From contig JAPKFG010000005.1 in the NCBI GenBank assembly GCA_028821675.1, positions 1 to 35,582 on the forward strand: a DNA stretch of 35,582 bases, given 5' to 3'. Positions 1-8,779 of this stretch are shown piece by piece. The translations under genes were made by a program, and so were the position numbers. Below the pieces are notes generated by a model that had not been told where the DNA came from, searched no databases, and saw nothing but the letters and a program-made list of their open reading frames with translations. The DNA comes from Candidatus Poseidoniales archaeon (GTDB taxonomy: Archaea; Thermoplasmatota; Poseidoniia; Poseidoniales; Thalassarchaeaceae). Each line of letters begins with the position of its first letter. Position 1 is the first letter of the stretch.

Positions 1-1117
1 TTGCACGACCTCGCATGAGAACCCAACCCATCGCAGCACCTGTCATTCCAGTCCAAACTGCATGTCCCGGAATTGAACCAATCCCACGAATCAGAATGGT
101 CAATGGGTTTCCAAAAGTAAGCAAACCTATGTACATCAGATTCTCAAGAATGGCAAATCCTAGTCCCACGGTGAACCCAATTTGGAATCCATGTTTGGGA
201 GATTTTATTTTGGATGCAAAAAACCAGATGGCACCCGCTTTACACAGTTCTTCCCCAATTGGTGCAGAAATCACTGCCATCAATCGCTCCAGGCCCGTCA
301 AGGTGATGTCGGGTGCGAACAATAGGACAAATTCAGGGAAGATCCAACTGTTGATGAACAATGCAGGGAGTGCTGAAAAAATCCCTGCCATCAACCAAGC
401 CTCTGCATCGCGCCTTCGGGTGGGCAACCCAATTCTCTTGGTCGAGTGCGACCACCAACCCATGACTGGGATGCTGAATCCAATGATGATTGTTGGAATT
501 AACAGCAGAACGGCCATAATTTGGGCCCCTGTACCCCCAACGATGAGCATGTACCACAATCCGGATGAACACAATATTGTGACTGTGAAAATAATCCATG
601 CAATTGTACTTGAAGGAACATCCAACACTGAATCATCACGCATCAAATGACGATCCAAACGGGTGGGCATCGGTGTTTGCAGAGAACCAGTATGTGAGGT
701 GATGACGTGGAGTTGTTGACCATTTGAATCCGGCACTGCTCTTTCAAGCAAAACGGCTCGAGGACGCCGCATCGCAATAACCCCCAGCATCACTGGAATG
801 GCGCAAATCAAGGATACAACACCGTACAGCGGATCGCCGTATATGGCACTCATCCACCCATCTAAGATGAAAATTTCAAACAAAAATAGGAGAATAACCA
901 AGCCGACGATTCTCCCATACATCCGCCAAGGACGACTTGGTCTGGCCATTTGCAGATTGGACGGAGGTGGAGTCAATGGCACTGGCTCAGGGTGGATCAA
1001 CATCATTCCTTGAGGGACGGCCATTGTCGGAATTTGTGTTGGTGCAACAGGATTGCCGATAAAATGAGGACTTTGTGGCGTCCCCGGTTGCATGATTGAC
1101 GCTGTAAGAGGTAGCAT
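1..1117 (-). CDS. PrsW-family intramembrane metalloprotease (C-terminus cut by window edge)
   Basis: Reading the minus strand from ATG at 1117 gives an open frame that runs off the left edge (at least 372 codons). The first ~65 residues are proline-rich and look cytoplasmic. Several hydrophobic segments follow. The PrsW hallmarks are visible in order: GEELCK (about 245-260), FAILENLMY, and a later PGHAVW segment with the third metal-ligand histidine. PrsW-type proteins are multi-pass membrane zinc peptidases; bacterial PrsW cleaves an anti-sigma factor, but archaeal substrates are unknown. An in-frame ATG eight codons downstream (1093) is an alternative start. There is no other in-frame ATG upstream before a stop. 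The family call rests on motif order and topology; the substrate cannot be inferred from the context. Confidence 0.82.
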   Translation of the reverse strand, partial: MLPLTASIMQPGTPQSPHFIGNPVAPTQIPTMAVPQGMMLIHPEPVPLTPPPSNLQMARPSRPWRMYGRIVGLVILLFLFEIFILDGWMSAIYGDPLYGVVSLICAIPVMLGVIAMRRPRAVLLERAVPDSNGQQLHVITSHTGSLQTPMPTRLDRHLMRDDSVLDVPSSTIAWIIFTVTILCSSGLWYMLIVGGTGAQIMAVLLLIPTIIIGFSIPVMGWWSHSTKRIGLPTRRRDAEAWLMAGIFSALPALFINSWIFPEFVLLFAPDITLTGLERLMAVISAPIGEELCKAGAIWFFASKIKSPKHGFQIGFTVGLGFAILENLMYIGLLTFGNPLTILIRGIGSIPGHAVWTGMTGAAMGWVLMRGRA

Positions 1118-1227
1118 TTGAGGGTCCCGCTCAGTTCGCCCATCATTCAGGCGGCAGTGCCGCGAGCATCAAGTCATCATCACAGCAGGAAATCAAGCGA
1201 AGTGTTTCTTACTCAAGAGTTCTCTGC

Positions 1228-1422
1228 TCAATTCCCCAGCAATCCACCGCATTCAGTGCAGTAAATCTCACTGCGGGAATCATCTCTCTTCATCACCCAT
1301 CGACCACAATGTGGGCAAGGGGGTAAGCCGTGGCCGCTGTTTGGCTCTAACTTTCTCCGCCGCCACCTGCGAATGATCGGGATACGAGGCCAACCTCGCT
1401 TAGGTTTCCTGACCTTCGGCAT
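1228..1422 (-). CDS. small zinc-ribbon protein
   Basis: A 64-residue basic protein. The N-terminal half is rich in Arg and Lys. The C-terminal half has two knuckles, CPHC and CTEC, separated by about 15 residues, as in a zinc ribbon. The frame can be extended five codons to a TTG at 1437, but ATG at 1422 is preferred. It lies 42 bp downstream of the amidotransferase-type glutamate synthase gene on the same strand, so it may be the last gene of that operon. A nucleic-acid or ribosome-associated role would fit the composition, but I do not recognise a named family. Confidence 0.6.
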   Translation of the reverse strand: MPKVRKPKRGWPRIPIIRRWRRRKLEPNSGHGLPPCPHCGRWVMKRDDSRSEIYCTECGGLLGN

Positions 1423-1464
1423 GGCCCTGCCGTTCAACGCGTCATCTTTACGGTTTACGACGAA

Positions 1465-4116
1465 TCAGTTATGATTCCCGCCCCAATCTGCTTCTACGCT
1501 GAGGGCTTTAGACCTAATTGGGATGATTTTTCGGTAGACTGCCTCGGGTGCTCTTACTTCACCTTCGACTGTCAGCAGTGCCGCCAAGGGGATGCCGAAG
1601 TGAGTTTCATTCTCGACAAGAAGCGGTTCAAGGATGTCCCAATCAGCCGGCGTGAGTTCAGTGAAGTCACCACCGTTGAGTTGGCTGGAACTGACGCGAC
1701 CGTACGGGTCCCGAACGTAGATTGCGCCGCCACTGGACAGGCTGAACAGATTTCCACCTGGATACGGCGTTTCCATCGCATGAAGTTCTCCTTTGTCATC
1801 GTACTCGATTCCATTGATGATGACAAATCCTCCTCCATTTAGGGGATCTCCGGCCATGAATGACTCCGCGAGATAATCCAAGGCTGTTCCGTTAATCACC
1901 AACTTCGGGCTGCCGACACTGTTGATCATGGGCCGACCTGCCGCATTGCCGCGGATGAACAGTTTGCCACCCTTGGCCCCATATCCGTAACACTGGCCCA
2001 CGTCACCATGGACTACGGTGGTTCCTGCGTTGTGGATTTGACCAATCTGATCCTGTCCATTGCCGTGCATGTGTATGGTCATCCCATCGTTGCCACTGGC
2101 GAGATAATCACCAATACTTCCGTAGACATCGATTCGTACATCTCCTGTATTCATACCGAATCCATTTCCGATGAAGCGATGACCCTGACATAGAATCACA
2201 TGGAAATTACGCCAACCGTGTTGATGCAGACCAATGAGTTCGCGTGCGAGGCTCTCTTGTCCTTCGATTGGAAAAGGTCGAGCATCGATGACAATGGCCT
2301 GTTCAGCATTTTCTGGATCCGGTCTGTGACCTGGAACCTTTTGTGCGACAAAGTGTGAACAAGGTGCAGAACCACTGCCCATCAATATCTCTACCAAGGC
2401 ATCTTCGACATGATCCAACCACCGACTTCGGCGTAACTTTCCGGTCGCATAGTAGCGATCTAGAAGCAATTGTAGACATGTGATTGCTTCGCTACGACTG
2501 ATCTGTTGAGAATAGGTGTGGATTTCGGATAACATGGTCTTGGCTGCAGCCCAGTCCATCATCTGAAGGGCTTCGACACAGGCTTCGTATCGAGCCATTG
2601 CATCACCTTCTTCAGGCCAATTGACCTCACAGGTCATTGCTGAATCCATGATTGTGAAATCACCATCGGGGTGGGTGTTGACCAAACCACCGAACTTGTC
2701 GGTCATCACCAATTCAAAACCTCCATCCTCTTGCTTAGTCACATCGAACAGGAATGCACCGCCGTCGGTATAGGACCCTCCACGGGCATTCCAATAGCGA
2801 TCGCATCGACGCCAGAATCGACTGTCTTCAGCGGATAGACTTTCCATAACCGCATCAATCACTTGTTTCTCACTGGCGCAGAATGCAATCCCTACCTCGC
2901 CACGTTGGTAGGCGAATACTTGCGGTCTAAGCATACTGGTATCGGTGATTCCAATTAGGCGATGATGGCCTTTGCCAGCACCCTGAGCGATAATGAAGAA
3001 CCAAGGCCCATCCGGAGAGCCATGAATGTGCGTCTGTTGAATCGCTTCATACACCTTCTGTTTCTCTTCGGGCAACATGATGAAGTCGAGTTCACTGGTC
3101 GGGGCCAATGATTCAATCAGATATTCCATCGGATAGCCATAGACGCGATGATGTAAGTCGAATCCGAGCGCTGCAACTTCTGTATCTGTGAAGAACAAAG
3201 GTTCCATTCCGCGCTGAGCGAGATAGTCCTTGACAGAGACGTAGTTACTGAAATCCCCATTATGGACCAGCGCCACATCGATGCCTTGTCCAAAGGGATG
3301 CGCTCCACCAGGGTGAGTGACTCGACCGCGTGTGGGGTATCTGTGGTGCCCAATCCATACGTGAGAGGTGAACTCATCCAGACAGTAGTACTTGATGACA
3401 TCTTCAGCGTAGCCGACAATTTTGAGAATCAACATATCTCGGCCATGACTGAGGACAAATGCATCGGCACGCCCATCATGGGCATAGAATTCTAAATTGA
3501 GTTTGTGCGTATTTCGATACACATATTCGGAGTTGATAGCTTCCTCATCGTTGAAGTCACCCGGATTCATTCCAGTTTCCTTGAACATGTCAGCAATTCC
3601 AGATTCTGTCGGCCGAACCCAATAACAGGTCACATCAGGTGGGCAGACTTCCAAGGCAGGCAGACTCTTCCAATCTTCCAACACTGGGAGATCGAACGTA
3701 TGGACGACATCGAAGACAGAATCTATGTATTTCTCTTCCACTTCCTCGCGGAAGCCATCGTTCACCCAAGCAATGGCAATCAGGTAGGCATCCTCTAGAA
3801 CATCTTGTGTGGTACCGAACTGAGCGGGATCTAACCCGACCATAGCCACGCCTCCGCCTTTCCCATTGCCGCGGTTTCTCATTTGCTCCAGAGATTTGAA
3901 CAAGTGTCTTCCTGCAATCGGAATTTCACTGGCCAGACCAATAACTCCACAGCCACCTTCGGCTGCATCTGCATCATTCATCTCAATCTTTGGCAGCGAA
4001 TTTGTCAGTAATCTACGTGCTTGGACAATCGCTTCTGGGTTTGCGGGTACATCGCCTCGTGGTCTTCCGACCACATCGAGGTATTCCTTCGGTGTTCCGG
4101 GTAAATTCGCATGCAT
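1465..4116 (-). CDS. glutamate synthase-like amidotransferase + GXGXG subunit
   Basis: An 883-residue protein. Residues ~56-430 form a class II (Ntn) glutamine amidotransferase: GGCGVIGL places the likely nucleophile at Cys56 after a ~55-residue leader, followed by HHRYPTRG, a GAHPF segment and VHNGDFSNY. The last ~250 residues form the glycine-repeat beta-helix (GXGXG) of glutamate synthase, with GNGFGMNTGD and GAKGGKLFIRGNAAGR. The FMN domain that normally lies between these two is absent and is encoded by the neighbouring genes. The amidotransferase should release ammonia from glutamine. The start overlaps the upstream stop (TGATG), with GGAGGTGA just before it, so translation is coupled and the N-terminal leader is probably real and processed. 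Whether the product is glutamate or an N-substituted glutamate cannot be decided here. Confidence 0.88.
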   Translation of the reverse strand: MHANLPGTPKEYLDVVGRPRGDVPANPEAIVQARRLLTNSLPKIEMNDADAAEGGCGVIGLASEIPIAGRHLFKSLEQMRNRGNGKGGGVAMVGLDPAQFGTTQDVLEDAYLIAIAWVNDGFREEVEEKYIDSVFDVVHTFDLPVLEDWKSLPALEVCPPDVTCYWVRPTESGIADMFKETGMNPGDFNDEEAINSEYVYRNTHKLNLEFYAHDGRADAFVLSHGRDMLILKIVGYAEDVIKYYCLDEFTSHVWIGHHRYPTRGRVTHPGGAHPFGQGIDVALVHNGDFSNYVSVKDYLAQRGMEPLFFTDTEVAALGFDLHHRVYGYPMEYLIESLAPTSELDFIMLPEEKQKVYEAIQQTHIHGSPDGPWFFIIAQGAGKGHHRLIGITDTSMLRPQVFAYQRGEVGIAFCASEKQVIDAVMESLSAEDSRFWRRCDRYWNARGGSYTDGGAFLFDVTKQEDGGFELVMTDKFGGLVNTHPDGDFTIMDSAMTCEVNWPEEGDAMARYEACVEALQMMDWAAAKTMLSEIHTYSQQISRSEAITCLQLLLDRYYATGKLRRSRWLDHVEDALVEILMGSGSAPCSHFVAQKVPGHRPDPENAEQAIVIDARPFPIEGQESLARELIGLHQHGWRNFHVILCQGHRFIGNGFGMNTGDVRIDVYGSIGDYLASGNDGMTIHMHGNGQDQIGQIHNAGTTVVHGDVGQCYGYGAKGGKLFIRGNAAGRPMINSVGSPKLVINGTALDYLAESFMAGDPLNGGGFVIINGIEYDDKGELHAMETPYPGGNLFSLSSGGAIYVRDPYGRVSSSQLNGGDFTELTPADWDILEPLLVENETHFGIPLAALLTVEGEVRAPEAVYRKIIPIRSKALSVEADWGGNHN

Positions 4117-5447
4117 CAGGCCTCACCTCCAGCAATGTATCGCAATAGATCGGTCCGTCCACGCAATTCTCCGATATTGGACAAACCAAGTTGACGAAGA
4201 ATTTCCTTCATTCGCTTGGCCAAGGCGGTGTAATACTTGTCCAATCGGTCCGCACCCCATGCCTGCTGAACCCATTCTTGAAGTTCTGTATCTGTGGTGG
4301 TCAAACCCCATGGACAACCGCGTCCACTCGGTCCACCCTCACAGTTGGAACAACGGGTGCAACCCATGGCGACCAAATCACTGGTCCCAAGAACACAACC
4401 ATCAGCGCCCAATGCGATTGCTTTGGCCATATCATCGGCTGTTCTAACACCTCCACTCGCAATCAAGGTGACATTGTCCCGTATTCCTTCCATTTGCATG
4501 AATTTGTGAACCTTGGGAATCGCTAATTCAATCGGCATGGCTATGTTCTTCTTGGCAATCTCTGGAGCAGCGCCAGTGCCTCCAAATCCTCCATCGAGAT
4601 GAATGATGTGAGCCCCAGCATAGTAGGAACCAACAGCAACCATGTCCACATCGTGAGGTGTGCTGACCTTGACCGACATCATCGCAGTGGGATTGATGGT
4701 TTTGACCCAATCCAGATGCTTCATGTGATCTTCAACAGAATAGGTCGAGTGAAAGGGGAAGGGGCTGAACAAACTGACAAACGGGACGCTACCCCGCATC
4801 TTGGCCACCTCTTCTCCAGCCTTCGTCGCCAGAAGGTGTCCACCCAGTCCCGGCTTTGCACCTTGTGCATACTTGAATTCGATAATCGGTGCAGCTTGAA
4901 TTGACTTCTCCTCGACACCAAAGTATCCTGTGGCAACCTGTGTGATGACATTGTCTGCACACTCATACAGTTCGGATGGATAACCTCCTTCACCCGTTGA
5001 CATCAGTGTATTCCACTTCTTGGCATTGAGGGCACGCGACATCATCACATTGACTGAGACTGAACCGTAGGACATGCCACCGCCATACCACGGTACATCG
5101 ATGGTTCGCTTGTTTCGCTCATCTCCACGTCGATTCAACTCAAGCGTGATATCGACTTCGGCATCTGCAGCAAGTTGTTGTTCTTCGGGTAATTCCTTGA
5201 ACGCCAATCTGTCAAAACCACCGCCACTTTTCCCCGTTTTGTAGTTAAGGTGATCTGGACATTCTCCGGTTTCAGCCATGTACCATGCGCTGGCAATCAA
5301 TTCGTCAGTCCATCGTGCATCACCCAGAGCGGTGGGCAATTCATAGGGCGTGTCAGGGAAGGCACGCTGATGAAATCCATCATGCATCAGGTGTTGCGTT
5401 TTTTCCAACAACTTCGGGCTCGGCTTTGGCCATTCCTTCTTCGCCAT
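4116..5447 (-). CDS. glutamate synthase FMN/Fe-S domain subunit
   Basis: A 443-residue stand-alone copy of the glutamate synthase FMN-binding barrel. Visible family features are PWYGGGMSYGSVS, STGEGG, a QGAKPGLGGHL loop, DGGFGGTGAAPE (phosphate/2-oxoglutarate site region), ASGGVRTADD, and a cysteine cluster MGCTRCSNCEGGPSGRGC that should hold the Fe-S cluster. Length and architecture resemble archaeal split GltB and also the MgsC/GlxD proteins of N-methylglutamate synthase-type complexes. The start overlaps the stop of the upstream gene (TAATG), with GGAGGTGA embedded in the last codons of that gene. No NADPH-dependent small subunit (GltD) is encoded nearby, so reduced ferredoxin or another donor is plausible. 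Confidence 0.88.
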   Translation of the reverse strand: MAKKEWPKPSPKLLEKTQHLMHDGFHQRAFPDTPYELPTALGDARWTDELIASAWYMAETGECPDHLNYKTGKSGGGFDRLAFKELPEEQQLAADAEVDITLELNRRGDERNKRTIDVPWYGGGMSYGSVSVNVMMSRALNAKKWNTLMSTGEGGYPSELYECADNVITQVATGYFGVEEKSIQAAPIIEFKYAQGAKPGLGGHLLATKAGEEVAKMRGSVPFVSLFSPFPFHSTYSVEDHMKHLDWVKTINPTAMMSVKVSTPHDVDMVAVGSYYAGAHIIHLDGGFGGTGAAPEIAKKNIAMPIELAIPKVHKFMQMEGIRDNVTLIASGGVRTADDMAKAIALGADGCVLGTSDLVAMGCTRCSNCEGGPSGRGCPWGLTTTDTELQEWVQQAWGADRLDKYYTALAKRMKEILRQLGLSNIGELRGRTDLLRYIAGGEA

Positions 5448-6949
5448 TAGTGCTCACCTCCAGGGAATCCTTCGATATCACCGAAGGCTTCTGCCTCCAA
5501 GTGACCACACCACATAGCTCGACCAGTCTCCCCTCGAAGACGTCGAACTTCGCGAATACCCATGGCCCCTAGAATTTCTAGCAGTTGGTCACGCCATGAG
5601 CAAGACAGATTGATAATTCGTTGCACGCCCCATCCTTTGTCTAAATTTGAAGGCAATTTGACCGCCGCAGCACCGCGGGTTTTGGTGTCTCCAGTCAAGC
5701 GCGCCTGCATGGCTATGAGAAGTGGATAATCTAGGCCCACTGCGTCCATTCCGGTGATGATGGCCTTGGGCAGATGATCCGCACCCGCAATGCCACCGGT
5801 TCCAATCAGCGTGACCTCATCTCGGCAACCTTTGTCGACCAAGGCGAAGTGTGCTTCTTGGTAGAGATCCATAACAAATCGTCCATCGTCAGCCACACCA
5901 TGGTGGTCGGTGATTAGATGGATGATGGAGACTCCATTGTCGACCATTTCCATTAGCGTACTCATCCAATCCCCAGCCAATGGCAACTGGATAGAGACTA
6001 GCAGTGGGTGTTCCTTGACTTGATTCCAGGCCGTCAAGTTCCACGAGGACATCTCTACCATTCGGGTTCCCTTGGCATGACTTTCGATATTGCCGATTTG
6101 TCCTGGTGCGATGATTGGCACCACATGTGGACCGGCAAGACCCTGATTGGTGACAGTATTCTCAGGAAGAAACAGCAGTGTGTCCACCTTGTCTGCGGCC
6201 TCTGCTAGAATCTCCGGTACGATTCCAGTGGCCACCGAATCGGGCGGAGGGGAATAGAAGAAGGGAACTTGGATGGTCATCATCTTGGGGGCTTCCAACA
6301 AGCCGCCATCTGCACCGAACTTGAGGCGCATTGGTTTGGATCCTAGATCGACACTGGTTCCGATTAGTTCACGGCCATGAATCCCATCACGACTGGGCCG
6401 AACAATCTCCGACATATCGGTGAACATCTGGTCGAAACCCGGGCCTCCAAATCGCCCACGATAACCTTGGCCGCGAACCGGAACGGACCCTTTTCGAGAT
6501 TCTTCATCGATAGTTGCAATATGTTTGCTTGTGAGATAAGAATCACCTAATTCGGCAAGTTCCTTGTTGTGAGTGACCGTGACAAACTCCGGATGTTGTA
6601 CTTCACATCGAAGACAACCGACACAAAGATCTGGACGAGGTGCAAATCCACCCACTGGGCCACTGAACACACCATATGTACAGGGTCGACTGAAGACGAC
6701 ATCCCAGTGCCCGAAATATTTGAAGAACTCCTTGAAGAGCAGTTTGGCCAATCCAATTTTTCCAACCTTCACATTGAACCGGCGTGGGTACTTATTGCGA
6801 TTTTCAGTTTCCACTGCATCGATGTTGTATCGATGGTAGGTGTCCGCAAGTTTTCGATTCAATCGAGCCTGCTCTGCGACTGGCAATTGTATTGTCACTG
6901 ACCCCTCGACCATGTTATCACTTGTCTCTTGAAAATCCGCCGCTAGCAT
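5447..6949 (-). CDS. divergent glutamate synthase FMN-domain paralogue with Cys motif
   Basis: A 500-residue first gene of the operon. The C-terminal ~300 residues follow the glutamate synthase barrel pattern (IGTGGIAGADHLPKAI, then a late CSW segment), but the substrate loop differs: where its neighbour has DGGFGGTGA, this protein has TDHHGVADDG. The N-terminal part contains CVGCLRC, a partial Fe-S-type motif. It looks like an FMN-domain paralogue that has diverged from a standard catalytic subunit and may have a different substrate, a structural role or an electron-transfer role. The start at 6949 lies 7 bp after a GC-rich hairpin; a second in-frame ATG at 6913 is possible. It is co-transcribed with the two downstream subunits, with overlapping stop and start codons. 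Confidence 0.75.
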   Translation of the reverse strand: MLAADFQETSDNMVEGSVTIQLPVAEQARLNRKLADTYHRYNIDAVETENRNKYPRRFNVKVGKIGLAKLLFKEFFKYFGHWDVVFSRPCTYGVFSGPVGGFAPRPDLCVGCLRCEVQHPEFVTVTHNKELAELGDSYLTSKHIATIDEESRKGSVPVRGQGYRGRFGGPGFDQMFTDMSEIVRPSRDGIHGRELIGTSVDLGSKPMRLKFGADGGLLEAPKMMTIQVPFFYSPPPDSVATGIVPEILAEAADKVDTLLFLPENTVTNQGLAGPHVVPIIAPGQIGNIESHAKGTRMVEMSSWNLTAWNQVKEHPLLVSIQLPLAGDWMSTLMEMVDNGVSIIHLITDHHGVADDGRFVMDLYQEAHFALVDKGCRDEVTLIGTGGIAGADHLPKAIITGMDAVGLDYPLLIAMQARLTGDTKTRGAAAVKLPSNLDKGWGVQRIINLSCSWRDQLLEILGAMGIREVRRLRGETGRAMWCGHLEAEAFGDIEGFPGGEH

Positions 6950-6955
6950 TGCCGC

Positions 6956-6996
6956 GCCCCCTACGGGGGCACGGGTTTGGACGACCCTTCTTAATC
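6956..6996 (-). promoter_or_regulatory. promoter and 5'-end hairpin of the glutamate synthase operon
   Basis: On the minus strand a TATA-like TTAAGAA lies at about 6989-6996. About 23 bp downstream is a perfect hairpin, GCCCCC-GTA-GGGGGC (6956-6970), where the transcript would be expected to begin. The same CCCGTAGGG core lies ahead of the thermosome and ferredoxin-flavodoxin genes. It could act as an RNA hairpin or as a palindromic operator. Confidence 0.5.
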
Positions 6997-7034
6997 ATTC
7001 ATAATCCGCAAGGCTCATTTTCACAATAAAAAAC

Positions 7035-7113
7035 GAACATTCTGGGCATTCGAACAGAAATTAACATTTTTATTATTCATTTGAACAGAAATATTGAATT
7101 TTATGGAACATTC
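7035..7113. repeat. AT-rich intergenic repeats upstream of the glutamate synthase operon
   Basis: The 169-bp gap 6950-7118 holds no gene. It contains two direct repeats, CATTCGAACAGAAAT (7047) and CATTTGAACAGAAAT (7078), exactly 31 bp apart. They are flanked by two GAACATTC octamers (7035 and 7106). All four are built from the same GAAC and ATTC pieces. The position upstream of the predicted TATA element suggests binding sites for a regulator. No known archaeal operator is matched with confidence. Confidence 0.55.
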
Positions 7114-7118
7114 GGAAT

Positions 7119-8594
7119 TCACTCTGATTCACCTATTGAAACCCAAGCATGACTGGGAGTTGAATCGATCCAACTTCGGCCATCCCACTTCAAACGGGCG
7201 AGCCGGTGGAAAACCCAGCCGGTCATCCATAGTGAAGGCATACTCATGATGAGCGAGGTTGTCACCAAATCGTCAAGACTGTATTCCACGGTGATGTGAA
7301 CTTCAACAACTCCTTGTGCAGTATCGTTGAGGTGGACAATGGCCAAATGCCACAGTTCAGGTTCCTCGATTAAGAATGAATGAGTCTCACCCGGTGATAC
7401 CGTAATTGCTTGACCTTCGAGTTTATCCCATTGAATATCCCCTTCTCCCATCGATTTGGCGGCTTGTTCCAATTCAATGATGACAACATGGACGGGCTCT
7501 TCTTCATCCATATTTGTTAGAATGAATGTCGCATAATCTCCATCCTCCATCTCTTGGATGATATCATGATTTGAATCTCCAGGGCCCAATCGCATAGACG
7601 CTCGCTCATCCAAGGTCTCCGCCTGATAGGTCATGGCCGCCATCAATATTCCAACCATCAGCAGCACGACGATGCCTTCAACCACAGCATGACGACTCGC
7701 TTTTAGTCGGGTGAAACCCTTGAATGTGGCACCAAATCCATTGCGTAATCTCGGTTGAATGTGATGGATGAACAGCGCACCAACTCCACCAATAAGAATG
7801 CCCAAAGGAATGTCGACAATCCAATGAATTCCAAGGTACAGAATCGAGAAGGCGAACAAGACGGTATTCCAGAAGATGAATTGATGGTATCGTCGGTGTT
7901 TCCAATCCTTGAGTTCAATGCCCTTTTCACGCATATGCAACCAGTTTAGAGCCAATATTCCAAAGGGAATTGCAATGTGCAGGCTCGGCACAGAATTGTC
8001 GAGTGGATCATGGCTGGCATAGAAAACGGCGTACCACGAATCCTGATACAGCAAGGAATCCATTCCGGGGATGTAGGTACTGGTGACTTCGACATTGAAG
8101 AACAAGTAATACGGAACCGCAAGTGCGTAGATTAGAAGATAGTTCAGCGTTACTTTGTCGGTCAAATCTCTTTCGCCGGTATACATGTAGTAAATCGTTG
8201 TGACATAGATTAGGAAGAGATAGATGAATAGATAATGGAAATTGAGAATTTCAGTAAACATCGCATGCTCAAATGTGTTCTGAATCCACAGTACGAATTC
8301 ACCTTCAAATCCATGGACCCAATCTGTGTAATGTCCAGTGCTGGTTTTGATGGGTTCATTGAGTTTATCAGTTAATTTCTTCCATACAATGATGAGCAGA
8401 TATCCGCTGATATGCAGGTAGTATCTATGTTTCTTAACTTCTGAATAGACACGATTCATCGGCACCCTGGTATCTGTCTGGTTTCGAGTAAAGTACCAGC
8501 ACAACAGTGGCGTGAGAACGAGGATGATGGACATCATGGTCCAATAAGGGCCGTATGGGACATCCATGGACGCGTGCCTTGCCACCCCGTTCAT
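7119..8594 (-). CDS. PAP2-family (inositol-phosphorylceramide-synthase-like) membrane protein
   Basis: A 491-residue multi-pass membrane protein. The PAP2_3-type active-site motifs are present: VPSLHIAIPFGI and, about 75 residues later, YLGIHWIVDIP, supplying the two catalytic histidines and the aspartate. Such enzymes act on lipid phosphates or transfer lipid head groups. The C-terminal ~150 residues follow a further hydrophobic segment and form a non-membrane domain of unknown identity, ending with another hydrophobic stretch. The frame extends back to 8669, but that part overlaps tRNA-Ala. ATG at 8594, with GGAG a few bases upstream, is the preferred start. The gene follows the tRNA on the same strand. 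Substrate unknown. Confidence 0.8.
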   Translation of the reverse strand: MNGVARHASMDVPYGPYWTMMSIILVLTPLLCWYFTRNQTDTRVPMNRVYSEVKKHRYYLHISGYLLIIVWKKLTDKLNEPIKTSTGHYTDWVHGFEGEFVLWIQNTFEHAMFTEILNFHYLFIYLFLIYVTTIYYMYTGERDLTDKVTLNYLLIYALAVPYYLFFNVEVTSTYIPGMDSLLYQDSWYAVFYASHDPLDNSVPSLHIAIPFGILALNWLHMREKGIELKDWKHRRYHQFIFWNTVLFAFSILYLGIHWIVDIPLGILIGGVGALFIHHIQPRLRNGFGATFKGFTRLKASRHAVVEGIVVLLMVGILMAAMTYQAETLDERASMRLGPGDSNHDIIQEMEDGDYATFILTNMDEEEPVHVVIIELEQAAKSMGEGDIQWDKLEGQAITVSPGETHSFLIEEPELWHLAIVHLNDTAQGVVEVHITVEYSLDDLVTTSLIMSMPSLWMTGWVFHRLARLKWDGRSWIDSTPSHAWVSIGESE

Positions 8595-8624
8595 CATCTC
8601 TCCGCATTCCAGCAGTCGAATAGT

Positions 8625-8700
8625 TGGTGGACGCTGGGGGATTTGAACCCCCGGCCTCTTGAGTGCCACTCAAGCGATCTTCCAGCTGATCTAAGCGCCC
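8625..8700 (-). tRNA. tRNA-Ala (anticodon GGC), CCA encoded
   Basis: The minus strand folds as a full cloverleaf of 73 nt plus an encoded CCA (8625-8627). The acceptor stem GGGCGCT/AGCGTCC contains the G3:U70 pair that identifies alanine tRNA. The anticodon stem is CTTGA/TCAAG with loop GTGGCAC, giving anticodon GGC. The T arm is GGGGG-TTCAAAT-CCCCC. No intron is seen. The other two tRNAs nearby do not encode CCA. Confidence 0.95.
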
Positions 8701-8779
8701 ATTTACATCCAAGCAGGCTTGATTGCGCCCCGACGACCAGCCCCGCTCATTTAAGCCTCTCCAACCTGTCACGAAGAGC

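Noticed and set aside
15-650. A plus-strand coding gene at the left edge
   Set aside because: Its translation has no domain sense, while the minus strand gives a PrsW protein with hallmark motifs in the same stretch.
7035-7113. An NrpR-type nitrogen operator
   Set aside because: The GGAA-N6-TTCC pattern known for NrpR is not matched; only shared GAAC/ATTC pieces are seen.
8597-8669. An N-terminal extension of the PAP2 protein
   Set aside because: It would be translated from inside tRNA-Ala, and a ribosome-binding site sits at the ATG at 8594/8597.
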